In this document: piece after piece, positions 8,225 to 17,077 of the stretch
Layout: the number at the start of each line of letters is the position of its first letter
How positions within the stretch are numbered: the stretch's first letter is position 1
NCBI GenBank assembly: GCA_900467745.1
Contig: UBQW01000006.1
Location: 1-64,000 of the forward strand
DNA length: 64,000 bases
Direction of reading: 5' to 3'
Source: Hyphomicrobiales bacterium
GTDB lineage: Bacteria > Pseudomonadota > Alphaproteobacteria > Rhizobiales > Rhizobiaceae
The notes under the pieces: model-generated
Databases searched by the model: none
Seen by the model: only the letters and a program-made list of their open reading frames with translations
What the model was told of the DNA's origin: nothing
Program-made: the position numbers and the translations under genes

Positions 8225-10540
8225 ATGATGAGCGACAGGATCGAGAAGCGCTACAGGGTCGAGGGCATGGATTGCGCCAGCTGCGCGGCCAAGATCGATA
8301 CCGCCGTGCGCCGCGTCTCCGGCGTCGAGGACGTCTCGGTGTCGGTAACCTCTGGCACCATGACCGTGCGCCACGACGGCAGCAGCGACCTTGCCGCGAT
8401 CGAAAAGAAGGTCACCGGCCTCGGCTACGGCCTGCGCCCCTTCGCGACCACCGAAGCATCCCGCCCGAGCGGTCACGGCGCCGAGCATGTGCACGGACCG
8501 GACTGCGGCCACGATCACGGACACAGCCATGCGCGGGACCACGCGCACGACGACCACGATCATGATCATGATCATGATCACCATGACCACGCACACGATC
8601 ATGCCCGCGACAGCCAAAGCGCATCCGCCGAAATCGAGGGCCTGCATGGCCACGACCATGAGTCCATGTCCGGCCCATGGTGGCAGAGCCGCAAGGGCCG
8701 CCTGACGATCCTCTCGGGCGCCGCCCTCGTTATCGCCTACATCGTCGGCCATCTCGTTCCATCGATCGCGCCCTATGCCTTCATCGCCGCCATGCTTGTC
8801 GGTCTCGTCCCGATCGCGCGCCGCGCAATCATGGCCGCGCTGTCGGGCACGCCCTTCTCGATCGAGATGCTGATGACCATCGCCGCCGTCGGCGCGGTCA
8901 TCATCCATGCCGGCGAGGAAGCCGCGACCGTGGTCTTCCTGTTCCTGGTCGGCGAACTGCTGGAAGGCGTGGCATCAGGCAAGGCGCGCGCCAGCATCCA
9001 GTCGCTGACGACGCTGGTGCCGAAAAGCGCCCTTCTCGAAGAGGGCGGCGCAACCCGTGAGGTGCCTGCCGAAACGCTTGCCGTGGGTTCGACCATTCTC
9101 GTGCGCCCCGGCGACCGCATCTCCGCCGATGGCGTCATCCTATCCGGCGAAAGCGCGATCGACGAGGCACCGGTAACAGGCGAAAGCACGCCGGTGCGCA
9201 AGGGCGAAGGCGACGTCGTCTTCGCGGGAACCGTCAATGGCGACGCGGCCCTGCGTGTCAAGGTGACGGCTGCCGCCGCCGACAACACCATCGCCCGCGT
9301 GGTCCGCCTCGTGGAGGAAGCGCAGGAGAAGAAGGCGCCGACCGAGCGCTTCATCGACCGCTTCTCGCGCTATTACACACCGGGTGTCGTCGTCGTTGCC
9401 GCCCTTGTCGCCATCCTGCCGCCGCTGGTTATAGGCGGCGCGTGGGACGAGTGGATCTACAAGGGCCTCGCGATCCTCTTGATCGGCTGCCCCTGCGCGC
9501 TCGTCATCTCGACGCCCGCCGCCATCGCCGCCTCGCTGTCCTCAGGTGCGCGGCGCGGCCTGCTGCTCAAGGGCGGCGCGGTTTTGGAGACGCTGGGCAA
9601 GATCAACGCCGTGGCGCTCGACAAGACGGGCACGCTGACGGAGGGCAAACCAGTCGTCACCGACATATTGAGCTTCGGCAAGCCCGAGGCCGAGGTACTG
9701 ACTTATGCCGCCGCACTCGAAACCGGCTCCAGCCACCCGCTGGCGCTCGCCATCCTCGGCAGGGCCGCGCGCGACGCCATCGCCATTCCGCAGGCAACCG
9801 ACGCCAAGGCGCTCGGCGGCAAGGGCGTGACCGCCACTGTGGCCGGCCTTCAGGTCTTCCTCGGCTCCCCCAAGGCCGCCGCCGAACACGGTCCACTCTC
9901 GGACGAGCAGCAGGCGCGCATCACGGGGCTGAACGACGAAGGCAAGACCGTCTCCGTGCTTGTCGTCGGCAACCAGCTGGCCGGCGCTATCGCCATGCGC
10001 GACGAGCCGCGCGACGATGCCAAATCGGGCCTCAAGGCGCTGACCGACGCTGGCGTCAGGATCGTCATGCTGACAGGCGACAACGCCCGCACCGCTAATG
10101 CCATCGGCAAGGAGCTCGGCATCGAGGTTCGCGCCGAGCTGATGCCCGAGGACAAGCAGCGCATCGTCGGCGAGTTGCAGAAGAGCGGCCTGAAGGTCGC
10201 CAAGGTCGGCGACGGCATCAACGACGCGCCGGCGCTTGCCGCGGCCGATGTCGGCATCGCCATGGGCGGCGGGACGGATGTGGCGCTGGAGACGGCGGAC
10301 GCCGCGATCCTTCACGGCCGCGTTTCCGACGTCGCCGCCATGATCGCGCTGTCGAAGCGCACCATGCGCAACATCGGCGAAAACATCTCGATCGCGCTCG
10401 GCCTGAAGGCCGTCTTCCTGGTCACGACGATCGCCGGCATCACCGGGCTTTGGCCCGCCATCCTCGCCGACACAGGCGCCACGGTGCTGGTGACGATCAA
10501 CGCATTGCGATTGCTGCGGCCGATTTCGTCACAGGCTTAA
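8225..10540 (+). CDS. zntA: Zn2+/Cd2+/Pb2+-exporting P1B-type ATPase
   Basis: This inner-membrane pump exports divalent soft metals at the cost of ATP. The order is: heavy-metal-associated domain with GMDCASC near the N-terminus; a long His/Asp-rich cytoplasmic loop of about 60 residues; membrane helices; the actuator TGES; the CPC metal site (IGCPCALVIST); the phosphorylation motif DKTGTLT; SSHPL; MLTGDN; and GDGINDAPA. I start at ATG 8225, preceded by AAGGAA. The upstream ATG 8198 would lie within a few bases of the predicted transcript start. The CPC motif and MerR partner support zinc, cadmium or lead rather than copper. Confidence 0.93.
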   Translation: MMSDRIEKRYRVEGMDCASCAAKIDTAVRRVSGVEDVSVSVTSGTMTVRHDGSSDLAAIEKKVTGLGYGLRPFATTEASRPSGHGAEHVHGPDCGHDHGHSHARDHAHDDHDHDHDHDHHDHAHDHARDSQSASAEIEGLHGHDHESMSGPWWQSRKGRLTILSGAALVIAYIVGHLVPSIAPYAFIAAMLVGLVPIARRAIMAALSGTPFSIEMLMTIAAVGAVIIHAGEEAATVVFLFLVGELLEGVASGKARASIQSLTTLVPKSALLEEGGATREVPAETLAVGSTILVRPGDRISADGVILSGESAIDEAPVTGESTPVRKGEGDVVFAGTVNGDAALRVKVTAAAADNTIARVVRLVEEAQEKKAPTERFIDRFSRYYTPGVVVVAALVAILPPLVIGGAWDEWIYKGLAILLIGCPCALVISTPAAIAASLSSGARRGLLLKGGAVLETLGKINAVALDKTGTLTEGKPVVTDILSFGKPEAEVLTYAAALETGSSHPLALAILGRAARDAIAIPQATDAKALGGKGVTATVAGLQVFLGSPKAAAEHGPLSDEQQARITGLNDEGKTVSVLVVGNQLAGAIAMRDEPRDDAKSGLKALTDAGVRIVMLTGDNARTANAIGKELGIEVRAELMPEDKQRIVGELQKSGLKVAKVGDGINDAPALAAADVGIAMGGGTDVALETADAAILHGRVSDVAAMIALSKRTMRNIGENISIALGLKAVFLVTTIAGITGLWPAILADTGATVLVTINALRLLRPISSQA

Positions 10541-10752
10541 GACTGTGTTAACAGCACGCGTGGCGCGCCTTTTCCCATGAATATTGAGGGATGAAGAGCG
10601 CCACGCTCCGCAGGGCGTGTATTCTCCAATCTATTCAACTAGATGCAAATTTAGATCATTAAACCTGTCTTAAAAAGCGACGGCTGTTTGAGAGGTTTTT
10701 GCAAGGGGTTGCCTCTATCCGGCGCGAGTCATTCAATTTGCAAGGCTCGCAT

Positions 10753-11496
10753 ATGTTACTCGACGGCATATTTTATCCCAATCAACCGCCCAGTGGATCC
10801 ACATCCACGACAAGCCCTTCACAGAGCGCTCCGGAAACATCGACACCACCAGAGCAATCCGCCTCCCCCTCTCCGGCAAGCGAAGAGCCCATCAGCTACC
10901 CGCCCGAGGAAACGGACGACCAGACCTACACCGCTGAGCCGCAGACTAAGCCTGAGGCCAATTCCGAGCCCGAGGCAGCAGCTCCGGCCGGAACCCAGCC
11001 GCAGCAGGCACCCCCCACGCAGCCCGCAAGCGAGGCGGCAACATCAGGCGAAGCCAGCGAGCCAGTCGAACAGCCGGCCACGGAAACGCAGCCGGCCAAC
11101 GCCGCTGAGTCCGCGCCGGCGCAGCAGCAGCAGAACGCCCCAGCTACGCCCGCCAACAACAATAGCAGCACCGCACCGGCGTCCAGCACCGGCGCGTCCA
11201 GCGGCACGGCCCCCGTTGCAACACCATTACCGACGTCTCCAACCCACACCGCGGGCGCTTCGGTCACGAAGTCATCGACGACATCGGCAAGCGCAGTCGG
11301 TAAGGGCGATGACATCGATCTGACTGATCTGGTCCGCAAGCAGGCGGAGCAGACAAGCCAATCCCAGCGACTCCTGTCGATGTTCGCGGGCGGCTCGACC
11401 GGCACGGCGTCGCCGTTCCTGTCGCTTTTCGGCGTGGAAGCCGGCAGCGATGAAAGCCGCGTCAACGCCGTCACGCTTCTCTACCAGCAGTTTTGA
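10753..11496 (+). CDS. Pro/Ser/Thr/Gln-rich low-complexity protein
   Basis: A 247-aa frame starts at ATG 10753 after a weak AAGG. There is no signal peptide. Residues 15-170 are a disordered Pro/Ser/Thr/Gln/Ala tract. The last 60 residues (DDIDLTDLVRKQAEQTSQ...) look foldable and are probably the conserved part. An intrinsic terminator follows. I recognise no family. The start is uncertain, as the frame is open further upstream to about 10699. The preceding 210-bp gap after zntA holds nothing I can identify. Confidence 0.55.
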   Translation: MLLDGIFYPNQPPSGSTSTTSPSQSAPETSTPPEQSASPSPASEEPISYPPEETDDQTYTAEPQTKPEANSEPEAAAPAGTQPQQAPPTQPASEAATSGEASEPVEQPATETQPANAAESAPAQQQQNAPATPANNNSSTAPASSTGASSGTAPVATPLPTSPTHTAGASVTKSSTTSASAVGKGDDIDLTDLVRKQAEQTSQSQRLLSMFAGGSTGTASPFLSLFGVEAGSDESRVNAVTLLYQQF

Positions 11497-11532
11497 CGGC
11501 GCGCGCCGCAAGACGTCCGCGATCACCATGAT

Positions 11533-11564
11533 AAAGCCCGGCGCATGCTCCCGCGCCGGGCTTT
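11533..11564. terminator. Bidirectional intrinsic terminator
   Basis: AAAGCCCGGCGC and GCGCCGGGCTTT form a perfect 12-bp stem around an 8-nt loop, 36 bp after the low-complexity gene. Confidence 0.8.
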
Positions 11565-11657
11565 CGCGTTTCGTGAGCCGCAACCGGAAGGCAGCGCTTG
11601 CCACATTCTGGAACCTATCTCTTCATCGCGCGTTTGTGATCGAGGAGGAGAAGCACC

Positions 11658-11987
11658 ATGACCAATGATTTCAATCGTCCGAATGCCGCGAACACCCCAC
11701 CGGCGAAGAGCTCGTCGAAGACCATGTGGGTTGCAATCGCACTTCTGGTCGTCATCGTCGCCCTGGCGGCAACCTATTGGCCAAGGGGTGCATCCGCTCC
11801 CACGGCAAGCGCGCCGAGCGCAACGGCACCCGTGACCGAACCCGCGGCACCGGCAACCCCGCCCGCCTCGCAGGCCACCCCGCCGGCTGCAACGCCGCCG
11901 GCCGCAGCCCCCGCGACACCGGCCCCGGCAACGCCAGCACCGGCGACGCCTGCTCCCGCAGCACCGGCTCCCGCGAACCCGCAGTAG
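11658..11987 (+). CDS. Single-pass membrane protein with Pro/Ala/Thr-rich tail
   Basis: A 109-aa product follows a good GAGGAGGAGAA ribosome site. A 22-residue hydrophilic start is followed by one membrane helix (about 23-41, MWVAIALLVVIVALAATYW) and then a tail made almost only of Pro, Ala and Thr, with a repeated PATPA unit. The topology suggests an N-in anchor with a periplasmic, extended spacer that could span the periplasm like a TonB or TolA linker, but no functional domain follows. The role is unknown. A strong terminator closes the unit. Confidence 0.7.
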   Translation: MTNDFNRPNAANTPPAKSSSKTMWVAIALLVVIVALAATYWPRGASAPTASAPSATAPVTEPAAPATPPASQATPPAATPPAAAPATPAPATPAPATPAPAAPAPANPQ

Positions 11988-12010
11988 AGCCGGTTCGATC
12001 GTAGATAACG

Positions 12011-12040
12011 AAAAGCCCGCCAATCCAGGCGGGCTTTTTT
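12011..12040 (+). terminator. Rho-independent terminator
   Basis: AAAAGCCCGCC-AATCCA-GGCGGGCTTTT with a T-run to 12040, 24 bp after the stop of the membrane protein gene. Confidence 0.9.
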
Positions 12041-12057
12041 GCATGCGTGACCGATGC

Positions 12058-12210
12058 TTAGTTCTGGCCGGCCTTCAGCACCCGGTGCGTGCTGTCATCG
12101 ACCGCATTGCCCATCTGGCGACCGTCCTTGGCGAGACCGTTGGCGGTGTTGGCGCAGGACGAGAGCGCCAGCATCGAGGTGAGCGCAATGGCGACGGCAA
12201 ATCGTGTCAT
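12058..12210 (-). CDS. Entericidin-like small lipoprotein
   Basis: The product is 50 aa from the ATG at 12210, which follows GGGAG. It has a lipoprotein signal ending in the lipobox LSSC (Cys about residue 19), then the short conserved stretch CANTANGLAKDGRQMGNAVDDS seen in EcnA/EcnB-type peptides. E. coli entericidins form an antidote/toxin lipoprotein pair linked to stationary-phase lysis. In rhizobia single copies are common and their role is unproven. No partner gene is adjacent. Confidence 0.85.
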   Translation of the reverse strand: MTRFAVAIALTSMLALSSCANTANGLAKDGRQMGNAVDDSTHRVLKAGQN

Positions 12211-12305
12211 GAAAATCTCCCTAATGATCGGCCGGAGCGGCACGCGATCAGGTAGATAGCGCCCGCCGGTCCGCGATCAACGCCGCCGCGAAAGCGCCGA
12301 AACAG

Positions 12306-12334
12306 AAAACCCGGCACAGTCGCCTGCGCCGGGT
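12306..12334 (-). terminator. serA intrinsic terminator
   Basis: Read on the minus strand, ACCCGGC...GCCGGGT is a stem followed by TTTTCTG, starting 30 bp past the serA stop. Confidence 0.8.
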
Positions 12335-12363
12335 CTCTTCACATCTTCCCTGGGAGGAAAGCC

Positions 12364-13959
12364 TCAATCAACAGCAAATACGAGCGGCTTGGCCTGTCGG
12401 ATTGCCGGGTTGGCGGTCAATTTTCCAAGGACGTCGTCGCTGACGGGACCATCGACGTAGAGCAGCGCGATCGCGTCACCGCCCTGCTCGCCGCGGCCGA
12501 GCTGGAAGTTGGCGATGTTGACGCCGGCCGCACCCAGCGTCGTGCCGATGAAACCGATCATGCCGGGAACGTCGGTGTTGGAGATGTAGACCATGTTGGC
12601 GCCGACATCGCCGTCGAGGTTGATGCCCTTGATCTGGATGAAGCGCGGCTTGCCGTCGGAGAAGACCGTGCCGGCGACCGAGCGGGTCTGCTTTTCGGTC
12701 TTGACCGTCAGCTTGATGTAGCCGTCGTAAACACCGGTCTTGTCGCGCTTGACCTCGGAAAGAACGATGCCCTTTTCCTTGATCATGATCGGCGCCGAAA
12801 CCATGTTGACGTCGGCAACCTGGTTGCGGATGAGGCCGGCGAGCAGCGCAGACGTCAGAGCCTTGGTGTTCATCGTCGCGGTCGCGCCGTCGAACAGGAT
12901 CTCGATCTCCTTGATCGGATCGTCCGAGACCTGGCCAACGAAAGCGCCGAGAACGTCGGCGAGCTTGATGAACGGCTTCAGGATCGGCGCTTCTTCAGCG
13001 GTGATCGACGGCATGTTGATGGCGTTGGAAACGGCACCCTTGACGAGGTAGTCCGACATCTGCTCGGCAACCTGCAGAGCAACGTTTTCCTGCGCTTCCG
13101 TGGTCGATGCGCCCAAGTGCGGCGTGCAGACGACGTTGGGCAGGCCAAACAGCGGGCTTTCCTTGGCGGGCTCGACTTCGAAGACGTCGAAGCCGGCTCC
13201 GGCGACATGGCCGGACTTGATGGCTTCGGCAAGTGCTGCTTCGTCAACCAGGCCACCACGGGCGCAGTTGATGATGCGGACGCCGGGCTTGGTCTTGGCG
13301 AGGTTTTCCTTGCCGAGAATGCCGCGGGTCTTGTCGGTCATCGGCACGTGCAGGGTGATGAAGTCGGCCTTGGCGAGCAGCTCGTCGAGTTCCACCTTGG
13401 TGACGCCCATTTCCTGAGCGCGCTCAGCCGAGAGGAAGGGGTCGTAGGCAAGAACATGCATGCCCAGCCCAATGGCCTTCTTGCAGACGATGCCGCCGAT
13501 ATTGCCGGCGCCGATGACGCCGAGCGTCTTGCCGGTGATTTCGACACCCATGAACTTCGACTTTTCCCACTTGCCGGCCTGCGTGGAGGCGTCGGCCTGC
13601 GGCAGCTGGCGGGCAACGGCGAACATCAGCGCGATCGCGTGTTCAGCGGTCGTGATCGAGTTGCCGAACGGCGTATTCATGACGATGATACCGCGGCGCG
13701 AGGCGGCCGGGATATCGACGTTGTCGACGCCGATGCCGGCGCGGCCGATGACCTTGAGGTTGGTCGCAGCCGCGATCAGCTTTTCCGTCGCCTTGGTGGC
13801 GGAGCGGATGGCGAGACCGTCGTAATTGCCGATGATTTCGGCGAGCTTGTCCTTGTCCTTGCCGAGCTGCGGCTGGAAATCGACTTCGACGCCGCGATCA
13901 CGGAAGATCTGGACGGCGGTTTCCGACAGTTCGTCGGATACGAGAACGCGAGGTGCCAT
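12364..13959 (-). CDS. serA: D-3-phosphoglycerate dehydrogenase
   Basis: SerA oxidises 3-phosphoglycerate to 3-phosphohydroxypyruvate, the committed step of serine synthesis, with NAD+. The 531-aa long form shows the substrate domain, the Rossmann motif GAGNIGG (about 150), catalytic Arg/Glu/His regions (INCARGG, PHLGAST), an intervening domain and a C-terminal ACT domain (NTDVPGMIGFIGT) that in the family senses serine. It is the second gene of serC-serA, 86 bp downstream of serC, and ends at its own terminator. Confidence 0.97.
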   Translation of the reverse strand: MAPRVLVSDELSETAVQIFRDRGVEVDFQPQLGKDKDKLAEIIGNYDGLAIRSATKATEKLIAAATNLKVIGRAGIGVDNVDIPAASRRGIIVMNTPFGNSITTAEHAIALMFAVARQLPQADASTQAGKWEKSKFMGVEITGKTLGVIGAGNIGGIVCKKAIGLGMHVLAYDPFLSAERAQEMGVTKVELDELLAKADFITLHVPMTDKTRGILGKENLAKTKPGVRIINCARGGLVDEAALAEAIKSGHVAGAGFDVFEVEPAKESPLFGLPNVVCTPHLGASTTEAQENVALQVAEQMSDYLVKGAVSNAINMPSITAEEAPILKPFIKLADVLGAFVGQVSDDPIKEIEILFDGATATMNTKALTSALLAGLIRNQVADVNMVSAPIMIKEKGIVLSEVKRDKTGVYDGYIKLTVKTEKQTRSVAGTVFSDGKPRFIQIKGINLDGDVGANMVYISNTDVPGMIGFIGTTLGAAGVNIANFQLGRGEQGGDAIALLYVDGPVSDDVLGKLTANPAIRQAKPLVFAVD

Positions 13960-14009
13960 TGGGGGCTTCCTTCAAAAGGTTCAACGATGGAATGTAATCG
14001 GGATTGCGA

Positions 14010-14032
14010 GGCTCCGCTTTTTCAGCGGAGCC
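14010..14032 (-). other. serC-serA intercistronic hairpin
   Basis: GGCTCCGC and GCGGAGCC form a perfect 8-bp stem with a 7-nt loop in the 86-bp spacer. There is no T-run, so an mRNA processing or stability role is more likely than termination. Confidence 0.45.
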
Positions 14033-14045
14033 GGATGCGATCAAC

Positions 14046-15227
14046 TCAGGCAGCGGCCTGGGAAAGCGTTGCCTTCTGGGTCGAAAACGCCCAGGAGAGC
14101 CACGGCATCAGCTTCTGCATGTCAGAAGTTTCGATCGTGGCGCCGGCCCAGATGCGCAGGCCCGACGGCGCGTCGCGGTAATGGCCGATGTCGTAGGCGA
14201 CACCTTCCTTGTCGAGCAGGCTGACGATGCCCTTGGCGAAGTTCGCCTGGCCGTCGGCGTCGAGCGCCAGAACGTCCTTGTCGGTGATCTTCAGGCAGAC
14301 CGAGGTGTTGGAAGCCGTCTCGGCCTTGACCGAAAGGTTGGCGATCCAGTCATTGGCGGCGACGAAGTCGGCGATGACCTTGGCGTTGGCGTCGGCGCGG
14401 GCCATCAGGCCCTTCAGGCCGCCGACATCCTTCGACCACAGCAGCGCATCGATATAGTCCTCGACGCAGAGCATCGACGGCGTGTTGATGGTTTCGCCGG
14501 TGAAGATGCCCTCGATCAGCTTGCCGCCCGAGGTCATGCGGAAGATTTTCGGCAGCGGCCAGGCCGGTGCGTAGGTCGTCAGACGCTCGACAGCGCGCGG
14601 CGACAGGATGATCACGCCATGAGCGCCCTCACCGCCGAGCACCTTCTGCCAGGAGAAGGTGACGACATCGAGCTTGGCGAAATCGAGGTTCTGCGCGAAG
14701 GCGGCAGACGTCGCGTCGCAGATCGTCAGGCCCTTGCGGTCGGCGGGAATGAAATCGCCATTTGGAACGCGAACGCCCGAGGTGGTGCCGTTCCAGGTGA
14801 AGACGACGTCGCGGTCGAAATCGATGGTCGAGAGATCGGGCAGTTCGCCGTAACCGGCTTCGATCTTGCGAACGTCCTTCAGCTTCAGCTGCTTGACGAC
14901 GTCGGTGACCCAACCGGCGCCAAAGCTTTCCCAGGCGACCATGTCGACGCCGCGCTCGCCGAGCAGCGACCAGAGCGCCATTTCGACGGCGCCGGTATCG
15001 GAAGCGGGCACGATGCCGATGCGATAATCCGCAGGCACTTCGAGAACTTCGCGTGTGAGATCAATGGCCTGCTTGAGCTTCGTCTTTCCGATCTTCGCGC
15101 GATGCGAGCGGCCGAGCGGCGCGTCGGAAAGGGCTTCGAGCGACCAACCGGGGCGCTTCGAGCAAGGGCCAGAAGAAAAATGGGTGTTATTCGGACGGAC
15201 GTCCGGCTTCGCGGTGGCAGTGGCCAT
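14046..15227 (-). CDS. serC: Phosphoserine aminotransferase
   Basis: SerC transfers an amino group from glutamate to phosphohydroxypyruvate, using PLP, to give phosphoserine. It is a 393-aa class-V aminotransferase. The PLP lysine lies in [15 protein letters not shown] use the ATG at 15227, preceded by GGAAGG, giving [14 protein letters not shown]. The longer frame to 15350 reads through the leader hairpin and has no ribosome site. It is the first gene of the serC-serA operon. The upstream leader may be regulatory. Confidence 0.96.
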   Translation of the reverse strand: MATATAKPDVRPNNTHFSSGPCSKRPGWSLEALSDAPLGRSHRAKIGKTKLKQAIDLTREVLEVPADYRIGIVPASDTGAVEMALWSLLGERGVDMVAWESFGAGWVTDVVKQLKLKDVRKIEAGYGELPDLSTIDFDRDVVFTWNGTTSGVRVPNGDFIPADRKGLTICDATSAAFAQNLDFAKLDVVTFSWQKVLGGEGAHGVIILSPRAVERLTTYAPAWPLPKIFRMTSGGKLIEGIFTGETINTPSMLCVEDYIDALLWSKDVGGLKGLMARADANAKVIADFVAANDWIANLSVKAETASNTSVCLKITDKDVLALDADGQANFAKGIVSLLDKEGVAYDIGHYRDAPSGLRIWAGATIETSDMQKLMPWLSWAFSTQKATLSQAAA

Positions 15228-15295
15228 ATGTATACCCTTCCAGGTAATTAGCCTCTCGTTGGGGAGAGGTGTCCCGCCGCCGGATTTATTCCTGG
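15228..15295 (-). promoter_or_regulatory. serC 5' leader, candidate serC RNA motif
   Basis: The leader just upstream of serC forms a hairpin on the minus strand (15252-15257 with 15264-15269; CCTCTC/GAGAGG) followed by the ribosome site. A conserved serC RNA motif has been described in the 5' UTR of alphaproteobacterial serC-serA operons. Position and a single start-proximal hairpin agree, but I matched it by location and shape, not by a covariance model. Confidence 0.45.
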
Positions 15296-15392
15296 TGCCT
15301 GTCGCAGTCAAGCGGAAAATCGTCGTGGCTGGATGAGTGCGTTTGGTCACCGCGCAAGATCACGAAAACGTGATCATTAGCCCTTGCACGGC

Positions 15393-15406
15393 TTGACGCA
15401 GATCAA
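15393..15406 (+). promoter_or_regulatory. FNR/FixK-type box upstream of doxX
   Basis: TTGAC-GCAG-ATCAA fits the TTGAT-N4-ATCAA consensus of oxygen-responsive FNR/FixK/FnrN regulators with one deviation. It lies 70 bp before the doxX ATG. A separate perfect dyad GATCACG-AAAA-CGTGATC lies at 15358-15375. Confidence 0.65.
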
Positions 15407-15475
15407 GACCAGCGGGAGCGAACTGCGGAACATGGGGTTCGTAAGCAACCACATGCACCTAAGAAAGTGATTGCC

Positions 15476-16057
15476 ATGAATGCCCCTACAGCCTTTTACA
15501 GCACCAGAGCCAATTTGATTATTCCTTTCATGTCGGGCTTCTACGACCGCTTCGCAGAACCCTTCGCATGGGCGGCCATGAGAATCGCCGTCGGCGGCAT
15601 GCTTGTCGTCGAGGGATGGGTAAAGATCAGCCACCCCCTCGCCCAGGTCGGCTTCGTCGAGAACATCGGGTTCCATCCCGGGTGGCTATGATCGCCGCTT
15701 CTGGCCGGCCTGCAGTTTTTCGGCGGCTTCCTGATCGCGATCGGCCTCTTCACACGGCCCTTGGCACTCGCCAACACGATCATGCTCGCCATCACGCTAT
15801 GGTACCATTTTGCCTTCCCTTACGGCTCGGAGTTTCTGACACCGGCCGGTATCGAGGCACTGAAAAGCGGCACGACCGACTACTTCACCCCCGCCGCGCT
15901 CGCCCGGCTCAAGGACGGCGGAGAGGCCTTCCTGGAAGCAGTGCAAACCAAGGCGGAACTCGCTTCGCTGTTCTGGATGGGCGGCACGGGCCTGTTCGCA
16001 GCCTTTGGCGGCGGCGCCTTCTCGGTTGACCGCACCTTGCTGCAGAAGGAATTCTGA
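15476..16057 (+). pseudogene. DoxX-family membrane protein, interrupted by one in-frame TGA
   Basis: One reading frame runs 15476-16057 and encodes a DoxX-like protein of about 193 residues, but codon 72 (15689-15691) is TGA. Before it the frame ends FHPGWL. After it the same frame continues SPLLAGLQFFGGFLIAIGLF and onward to the natural end LLQKEF. DoxX relatives are four-helix inner-membrane proteins, and a Trp (TGG) would fit this position, so a single G-to-A change explains the break. Alternatives are a sequencing error or readthrough. The frame has an ATG after a weak AAG-rich site and an FNR-type box upstream. Confidence 0.8.
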
Positions 16058-16077
16058 CGCTCGACCACGCCCCAAAA

Positions 16078-16110
16078 CAAAAAGCCGCCCAGCGTACCGG
16101 GCGGCTTTTT
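16078..16110. terminator. Bidirectional intrinsic terminator
   Basis: GCCGCCC (16084-16090) and GGGCGGC (16099-16105) with A-rich left and T-rich right flanks serve both doxX (plus) and the convergent outer-membrane protein gene (minus). Confidence 0.9.
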
Positions 16111-16128
16111 CTGTTCAATGCACTGGCC

Positions 16129-16977
16129 TTACTTGTAGACCGGCTGCTGCAGCGGAATTTCCGGAGCCGGCTCGTAGGACGCCGTCTCGCAACCGCCGAA
16201 CAGGTAGCGGGCGCCGACGCGTGCTTCGTGAACGTTGAAGCCCTTGTCGCGGCCCGGGCCGCCGTTTTCGTTGTAGCCGAACATGTCGCCGCCGTTGACG
16301 TGCAGGAAGCGGTAGCCGACGTCGGCCTTGACGTTGCAGGTAACGTCGATCGACGCACCGGCCATCAGGCCGTAGCTGAAGCGCCAGCCGCCCTTGCCGC
16401 CGTGGATGACCGTGTCATCGCAACCATTGCCGCTGCCGCTGGTGTCGCAAGACGTGTTGCTCAGGTCCTTCCACTTGACGTAGGTGCCGCCGATGCCGGC
16501 ACCTACGTAAGGCGTGACGTAGCCGTAGGTGCCGAGATCGACATAGGCGTTGGCCATCAGCGACCATGCGGTCAGCGAGGAAAGATCGGTCGAGGAGCAG
16601 GTAACCTGGCAGGCGCCGAATTGCGAGCCGCCGCCATTGGTCGAACCGTGGAAGTCGGACTTGCCGAGATAATCCAGCGTCACGTCGGTGCGCAGGTAGT
16701 TGTTGATCTGGTAACCGACACCGCCGCCGATGGTCCAGGCGTCATCGAGATCGGCGCGGTCGAAGCTGGCTTCGCTGGCACTGCTCCCGCCCTGAAAGAA
16801 TTTCGCGCCACGCAGGTCGTTGAAGCCGTAGCCGACATCGCCGCGCAGATACCAGCCGGTCGCCTCGGTCACGGTGACCTCGGGAGCGGCGATCGGTTCG
16901 GCGGGCATAAGGTCCGCGGCATAAGCATTCGAGGTAATGAGCAATGCGGCGAAGACGCCAGACAAGCTTCTCTTCAT
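16129..16977 (-). CDS. Outer-membrane beta-barrel protein (Omp25/31-like porin family)
   Basis: The product is 282 aa with signal peptide MKRSLSGVFAALLITSNAYA. The ATG at 16977 is used because TTGGAG lies 8 nt upstream. The body alternates short polar and aromatic strands (GWYLRGDVGYGFNDL, VGYQINNYLRTDVTLDYLG) as in Brucella Omp25/31-type barrels. It has paired cysteines (CQVTCSS; CDTSGSGNGC) and ends in PVYK rather than a terminal aromatic. Its promoter region holds a perfect CtrA-type box. Surface structure or host interaction is the family-level expectation, and the specific role is unknown. Confidence 0.87.
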   Translation of the reverse strand: MKRSLSGVFAALLITSNAYAADLMPAEPIAAPEVTVTEATGWYLRGDVGYGFNDLRGAKFFQGGSSASEASFDRADLDDAWTIGGGVGYQINNYLRTDVTLDYLGKSDFHGSTNGGGSQFGACQVTCSSTDLSSLTAWSLMANAYVDLGTYGYVTPYVGAGIGGTYVKWKDLSNTSCDTSGSGNGCDDTVIHGGKGGWRFSYGLMAGASIDVTCNVKADVGYRFLHVNGGDMFGYNENGGPGRDKGFNVHEARVGARYLFGGCETASYEPAPEIPLQQPVYK

Positions 16978-17061
16978 GGATCCCACTCCAAGGTTCGACG
17001 CCTGGCAGGATCGAGCTCCGCCAGTTGAATACGTTTCGGTAAGGATAATGAAGTGGAAACG

Positions 17062-17077
17062 TTAAGCGCTGCTTAAC
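17062..17077. promoter_or_regulatory. Perfect CtrA-type box upstream of the Omp25/31-like gene
   Basis: TTAA (17062-17065), seven bases and TTAAC (17073-17077) match the full CtrA consensus. The site is also a perfect dyad (GTTAAGC-GCT-GCTTAAC). It lies 85 bp upstream of the minus-strand gene start, a good place for activation. Confidence 0.55.

Noticed and set aside
8556-8625. GATCAT microsatellite as a mobile or replication element
   Set aside because: It encodes the His/Asp-rich metal loop of ZntA in frame. No DnaA boxes or mobile features are nearby.
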